Part shown: positions 21,567-23,554 of the stretch, one piece after another
Layout: every line of letters begins with the position of its first letter
How positions within the stretch are numbered: the first letter of the stretch is position 1
Notes under the pieces: model-generated
Seen by the model: the letters and a program-made list of their open reading frames with translations, nothing else
Told to the model about the DNA's origin: nothing
Database searches by the model: none
Made by a program: the position numbers and the translations under genes
Source of the DNA: a virus
IMG/VR virus record: IMGVR_UViG_3300032607_001543
Coordinates: 1-23,554 of that record
Direction: 5' to 3' (one strand)
Length of the DNA: 23,554 bases

Positions 21567-21965
21567 ATGAATGGTAAAATTACACTAATAACAGCTCCTG
21601 ATTTTTTTGAAAATAACAATAAGAGCATACTGTTTATTCATCTAAGTGATGAAGATCAGGATGCAGTCAGCCGATGGTTAGCACTGCATCCTATTGTTGA
21701 TAATATTAATCTATATGTTTATCACGGAGAACCAAATGTTCCCTGGCTTATGTATGCACTAAGTCGATGCGACTATAAATATGCGGACCTAGATGGATTA
21801 AATTATATTACATCTGCGTTAAGCGGATACATGTTAGGAAAATACGAGTTCTATTATAAAACAGTAGATGTTAATGTGGCTGCAGTATACAGCCACATTA
21901 ACAATAATAAAATTAATCGCATAGAGCATTTTTTGGAGAAAGTTTTTGGTAACGAAACAAACTAA
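21567..21965 (+). CDS. Conserved phage protein overlapping clpX
   Basis: A 132-residue protein starting MNGKITLITAPDFFENNNKS. Strand-helix alternation (ILFIHLSDEDQDAVSRWL, then INLYVYHGEPNVPWLMYALS) suggests a small alpha/beta domain. The C-terminal half contains SALSGYMLGKYE and AAVYSHINNNKINRIEHFLE. I recall this as a conserved protein in T4-like aquatic phages; function unknown. The frame is open upstream, but the ATG at 21567 is preferred because it follows the previous stop by one base. The last 20 bases overlap the clpX start, and a 14-bp hairpin lies inside its 3' end. The pairing with clpX hints at an adaptor role, which is speculative. Confidence 0.7.
   Translation: MNGKITLITAPDFFENNNKSILFIHLSDEDQDAVSRWLALHPIVDNINLYVYHGEPNVPWLMYALSRCDYKYADLDGLNYITSALSGYMLGKYEFYYKTVDVNVAAVYSHINNNKINRIEHFLEKVFGNETN
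21869..21903 (+). promoter_or_regulatory. 14-bp stem-loop inside the 3' end of the gene upstream of clpX
   Basis: TGTTAATGTGGCTG (21869-21882) and CAGCCACATTAACA (21890-21903) are perfectly complementary over 14 bp around a 7-base loop (CAGTATA). It lies within coding sequence, 31 bases before the clpX RBS and 42 before its TTG start. No T-run follows. It may be an RNA processing site, a stability element or a control on clpX translation. Confidence 0.75.
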
Positions 21966-23172
21966 TCACACATGTGGATTCTGTGGAAAAAATAAAGAAA
22001 ATGTTGAAAAAATGATCGCTGGTGATCATTCTGCAATATGTAATGATTGTGTTGAAGTATGTGCATCCATACTCAGTGATGCAAAAGTCAAACAAGTAAA
22101 TATTAATCATCAAACTTTAAACCCATCTGTAATCAAAGATTATCTTGATGAATACGTGATTGGACAAGATAGAGCAAAAATTGCTCTAAGTGTAGCTGTT
22201 AGCCAACACTTTAAACGAATTAATAATCCCAGTAAGACTATCAAATTGGAAAAAACCAATGTGTTGTTATTGGGTCCAACTGGCACTGGAAAAACCATGC
22301 TTGCCCGTAAGATTGCCGAACATTTAGATTTGCCATTTGCTATCTGTGATGCAACTGGTATTACTGAAGCAGGATATGTGGGAGATGATGTGGAAAGTAT
22401 TCTGTCTCGCTTGATTGCTGAAGCAGATGGCGATTTAGAAAAAGCAGCTCATGGTATTGTATACATTGATGAGATAGATAAAATTGCTCGCAAGGGAGAG
22501 AATGTATCAGTTACTCGCGATGTGTCAGGTGAAGGGGTACAGCAGGCATTATTAAAAATGATCGAAGGTAGCATAATGCGTATTCCTTCTACTGGAAAAC
22601 GCAAGCATCCGGGCAGTGACATGCAAGAAATTGATACATCGGGTATATTGTTTATCTGTGGTGGTGCATTTGTAGGACTTGACAAAATTATACAGAAACG
22701 GCTGGAACATCGCAGCATCGGATTTCATGCCACATCAGTTGATAAAGAAGTAACCGAGCACATTTATCGTTCAGTGTCCACTAAGGATATTATTCAGTAC
22801 GGTTTCATTCCGGAATTTGTTGGTCGATTTGGATTGATTACCAATGTGGATGAACTGGATGTTGACAGCTTGGTAAGTGTGCTCAAAGAACCAAAAAATA
22901 GCTTAATCAAACAATATCAGTATATTTTTGAACTGGACGGCATTGAATTAGAATTTAACAATGAATCGCTAGTATACATTGCGGAGCAGGCAAAGGAACT
23001 TAAAACAAATGCTCGTGGATTGAAAAATATTATTGAAGCAGCACTGCTCGAATATCAGTTTAATGCAGTGGATTTAAAGATGCGTGGCCTAACTAAAATC
23101 ATCATTACTAAAGAGTCAATGTGCGGTGGCTCTGCAACATTGGTATTTGATAAAACATTAATTAGCAAATAA
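21946..23172 (+). CDS. clpX: ClpX, AAA+ unfoldase of the ClpXP protease
   Basis: A 408-residue ATP-driven unfoldase (E. coli ClpX has 424). The N-terminal zinc-binding domain has C10-x2-C13 and C32-x2-C35. The AAA+ core shows Walker A GPTGTGKT (110-117), pore-1 loop GYVG (143-146), Walker B IVYIDEID with D175-E176, RKH loop (219-221), FIPEFVGR (287-294) and sensor-2 R357. The ClpP-docking tripeptide I258-G259-F260 is intact, so it could feed substrates to host ClpP. No clpP is in the window. The start is a TTG at 21946 with a strong SD (GGAG, seven bases upstream); the next in-frame ATG would remove half the zinc domain. It overlaps the preceding gene by 20 bases. A role in degrading host or phage regulators is inferred. 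Confidence 0.95.
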   Translation: MVTKQTNHTCGFCGKNKENVEKMIAGDHSAICNDCVEVCASILSDAKVKQVNINHQTLNPSVIKDYLDEYVIGQDRAKIALSVAVSQHFKRINNPSKTIKLEKTNVLLLGPTGTGKTMLARKIAEHLDLPFAICDATGITEAGYVGDDVESILSRLIAEADGDLEKAAHGIVYIDEIDKIARKGENVSVTRDVSGEGVQQALLKMIEGSIMRIPSTGKRKHPGSDMQEIDTSGILFICGGAFVGLDKIIQKRLEHRSIGFHATSVDKEVTEHIYRSVSTKDIIQYGFIPEFVGRFGLITNVDELDVDSLVSVLKEPKNSLIKQYQYIFELDGIELEFNNESLVYIAEQAKELKTNARGLKNIIEAALLEYQFNAVDLKMRGLTKIIITKESMCGGSATLVFDKTLISK

Positions 23173-23176
23173 TATA

Positions 23177-23205
23177 TTGACAGTAATAGCTTTCTATGTT
23201 ATAAT
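23177..23205 (+). promoter_or_regulatory. Consensus sigma70 promoter after clpX
   Basis: TTGACA (23177-23182) and TATAAT (23200-23205) with a 17-base spacer give a full consensus match. Initiation near 23212 would leave a leader of about 26 bases before the ATG at 23238. The -10 lies inside the loop of an inverted repeat (23186-23235). Confidence 0.87.
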
Positions 23206-23235
23206 AGCTGTACACACTTACACATAGAAAGCTAT
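23186..23235. repeat. 13-bp inverted repeat flanking the -10 box
   Basis: ATAGCTTTCTATG (23186-23198) and CATAGAAAGCTAT (23223-23235) are perfect reverse complements separated by 24 bases. The left arm fills most of the spacer between -35 and -10 and the right arm lies in the leader next to the start codon. This is the geometry of a two-site operator or of a leader structure formed only by read-through RNA. Confidence 0.7.
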
Positions 23236-23237
23236 AA

Positions 23238-23554
23238 ATGGTTGCTACAAAATCTATTAAAAGTAGTACACTACCTGGTGTTCTGCATTCCTCCACAGTA
23301 AATCAACAATTTCATAAAAGTAAAAGTCAGTACGTTGATTTGGCAACTCGACTAACTACTTCTATCAGAAATGATGCATTCTGGACGCATTTAATTGATG
23401 CAACAGTGGAAGAATTTAATATCAGATCTCCGCATATTAAAAAATGGTCAGATTTTGAGCTTTGTCTTAGCCAAGCAACTACCCTTGATAAAATTGTAAT
23501 TGATACTACTTTGCAGCGAATTCTTAATATAACACATGTAACTAATATTTTAGA
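23238..23554 (+). CDS. Unrecognised protein, N-terminal part (runs off the window)
   Basis: Open from the ATG at 23238 to the window edge, at least 105 residues. The N-terminus is Ser/Thr/Lys-rich (MVATKSIKSSTLPG), followed by what look like helical segments (VDLATRLTTSIRNDAFWTHL, then VEEFNIRS) and a further helix and strand (FELCLSQATTLDKIVID). I recognise no family. A consensus promoter with a probable operator precedes it. There is no clear RBS beyond GAAAG. Its strong promoter suggests an early-expressed gene. Confidence 0.65.
   Translation, partial: MVATKSIKSSTLPGVLHSSTVNQQFHKSKSQYVDLATRLTTSIRNDAFWTHLIDATVEEFNIRSPHIKKWSDFELCLSQATTLDKIVIDTTLQRILNITHVTNIL

Noticed and set aside
548-22718. 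Reading frames of 60-140 codons on the minus strand throughout the window
   Set aside because: Each lies opposite a well-supported plus-strand gene, lacks a convincing RBS or promoter and has composition expected of antisense frames. I found no minus-strand gene worth calling.
1-23554. CRISPR array, insertion sequence or integrase
   Set aside because: No regularly spaced direct repeats, no transposase-like protein and no terminal inverted repeats with target duplications were found on reading both strands.

Overview
This window reads as part of the genome of a tailed double-stranded DNA phage of the T4-like (contractile-tail myovirus) type. It is not bacterial chromosome. All genes lie on the + strand, are tightly packed and often overlap by ATGA. 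Several are preceded by copies of the T4-type late promoter box (consensus TATAAATA). The gene set mixes virion parts (tail fibres, a beta-helix tailspike, a probable prohead-core protein, a tail-lysin candidate), T4-type nucleotide metabolism (NrdA, NrdB, glutaredoxin, SHMT), an MGME1/RecB-like PD-(D/E)XK exonuclease and many small proteins whose style I associate with uncultured aquatic T4-like phages. By eye the DNA is AT-rich (roughly 36-40% GC), apart from one tail-fibre gene near 45%. The host should be an aerobic Gram-negative proteobacterium that uses ubiquinol: the phage carries an outer-membrane barrel-like protein, a lipoprotein-type CyoA and a ClpX with the ClpP-docking loop.

Layout. 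Positions 1-1971: tail-fibre module, with the end of one fibre gene, a second fibre gene with the same C-terminal signature, a fibre-assembly-like protein and a small membrane protein, closed by a terminator. 2040-5584: a late structural block of small conserved phage proteins, a Pro/Thr/Ala-rich protein and a 444-residue probable prohead-core protein. 5591-6344: exonuclease behind a textbook sigma70 promoter. 6352-8546: tailspike and companion. 8583-14556: nucleotide metabolism (nrdA, small ORF, glyA, nrdB, small coiled coil, glutaredoxin) followed by two small proteins, one possibly Sm-like. 14565-15758: M15-type peptidase and a small protein. 15778-19432: outer-membrane protein, then cyoA-cyoB. 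19447-21565: small proteins and a large membrane/coiled-coil protein. 21567-23172: conserved protein overlapping clpX. 23177-end: promoter and the start of an unrecognised gene.

The most striking content is cyoA-cyoB at 16427-19378. These are full-length subunits II and I of a cytochrome bo3 ubiquinol oxidase, with every heme, CuB, proton-channel and quinone-site residue I could check by recalled alignment to E. coli CyoB. They sit in a self-contained cassette (terminator, late-type promoter, two genes, terminator) inside a phage genome. No cyoC, cyoD or cyoE is present, so the host would have to supply heme O and any accessory subunits. The simplest reading is an auxiliary metabolic gene pair that keeps or reshapes respiration and proton-motive force late in infection, a heterotroph's counterpart to photosystem or PTOX genes in cyanophages. 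I cannot say from memory whether this is already described; a database search would decide.

How the parts fit: ribonucleotide reductase, glutaredoxin and SHMT feed deoxynucleotide and one-carbon supply; the exonuclease may recycle host DNA; ClpX may redirect the host ClpP protease; the quinol oxidase may supply energy; the remainder builds the virion. Motif positions are read from the sequence. Family assignments rest on remembered family signatures, and no search was run.
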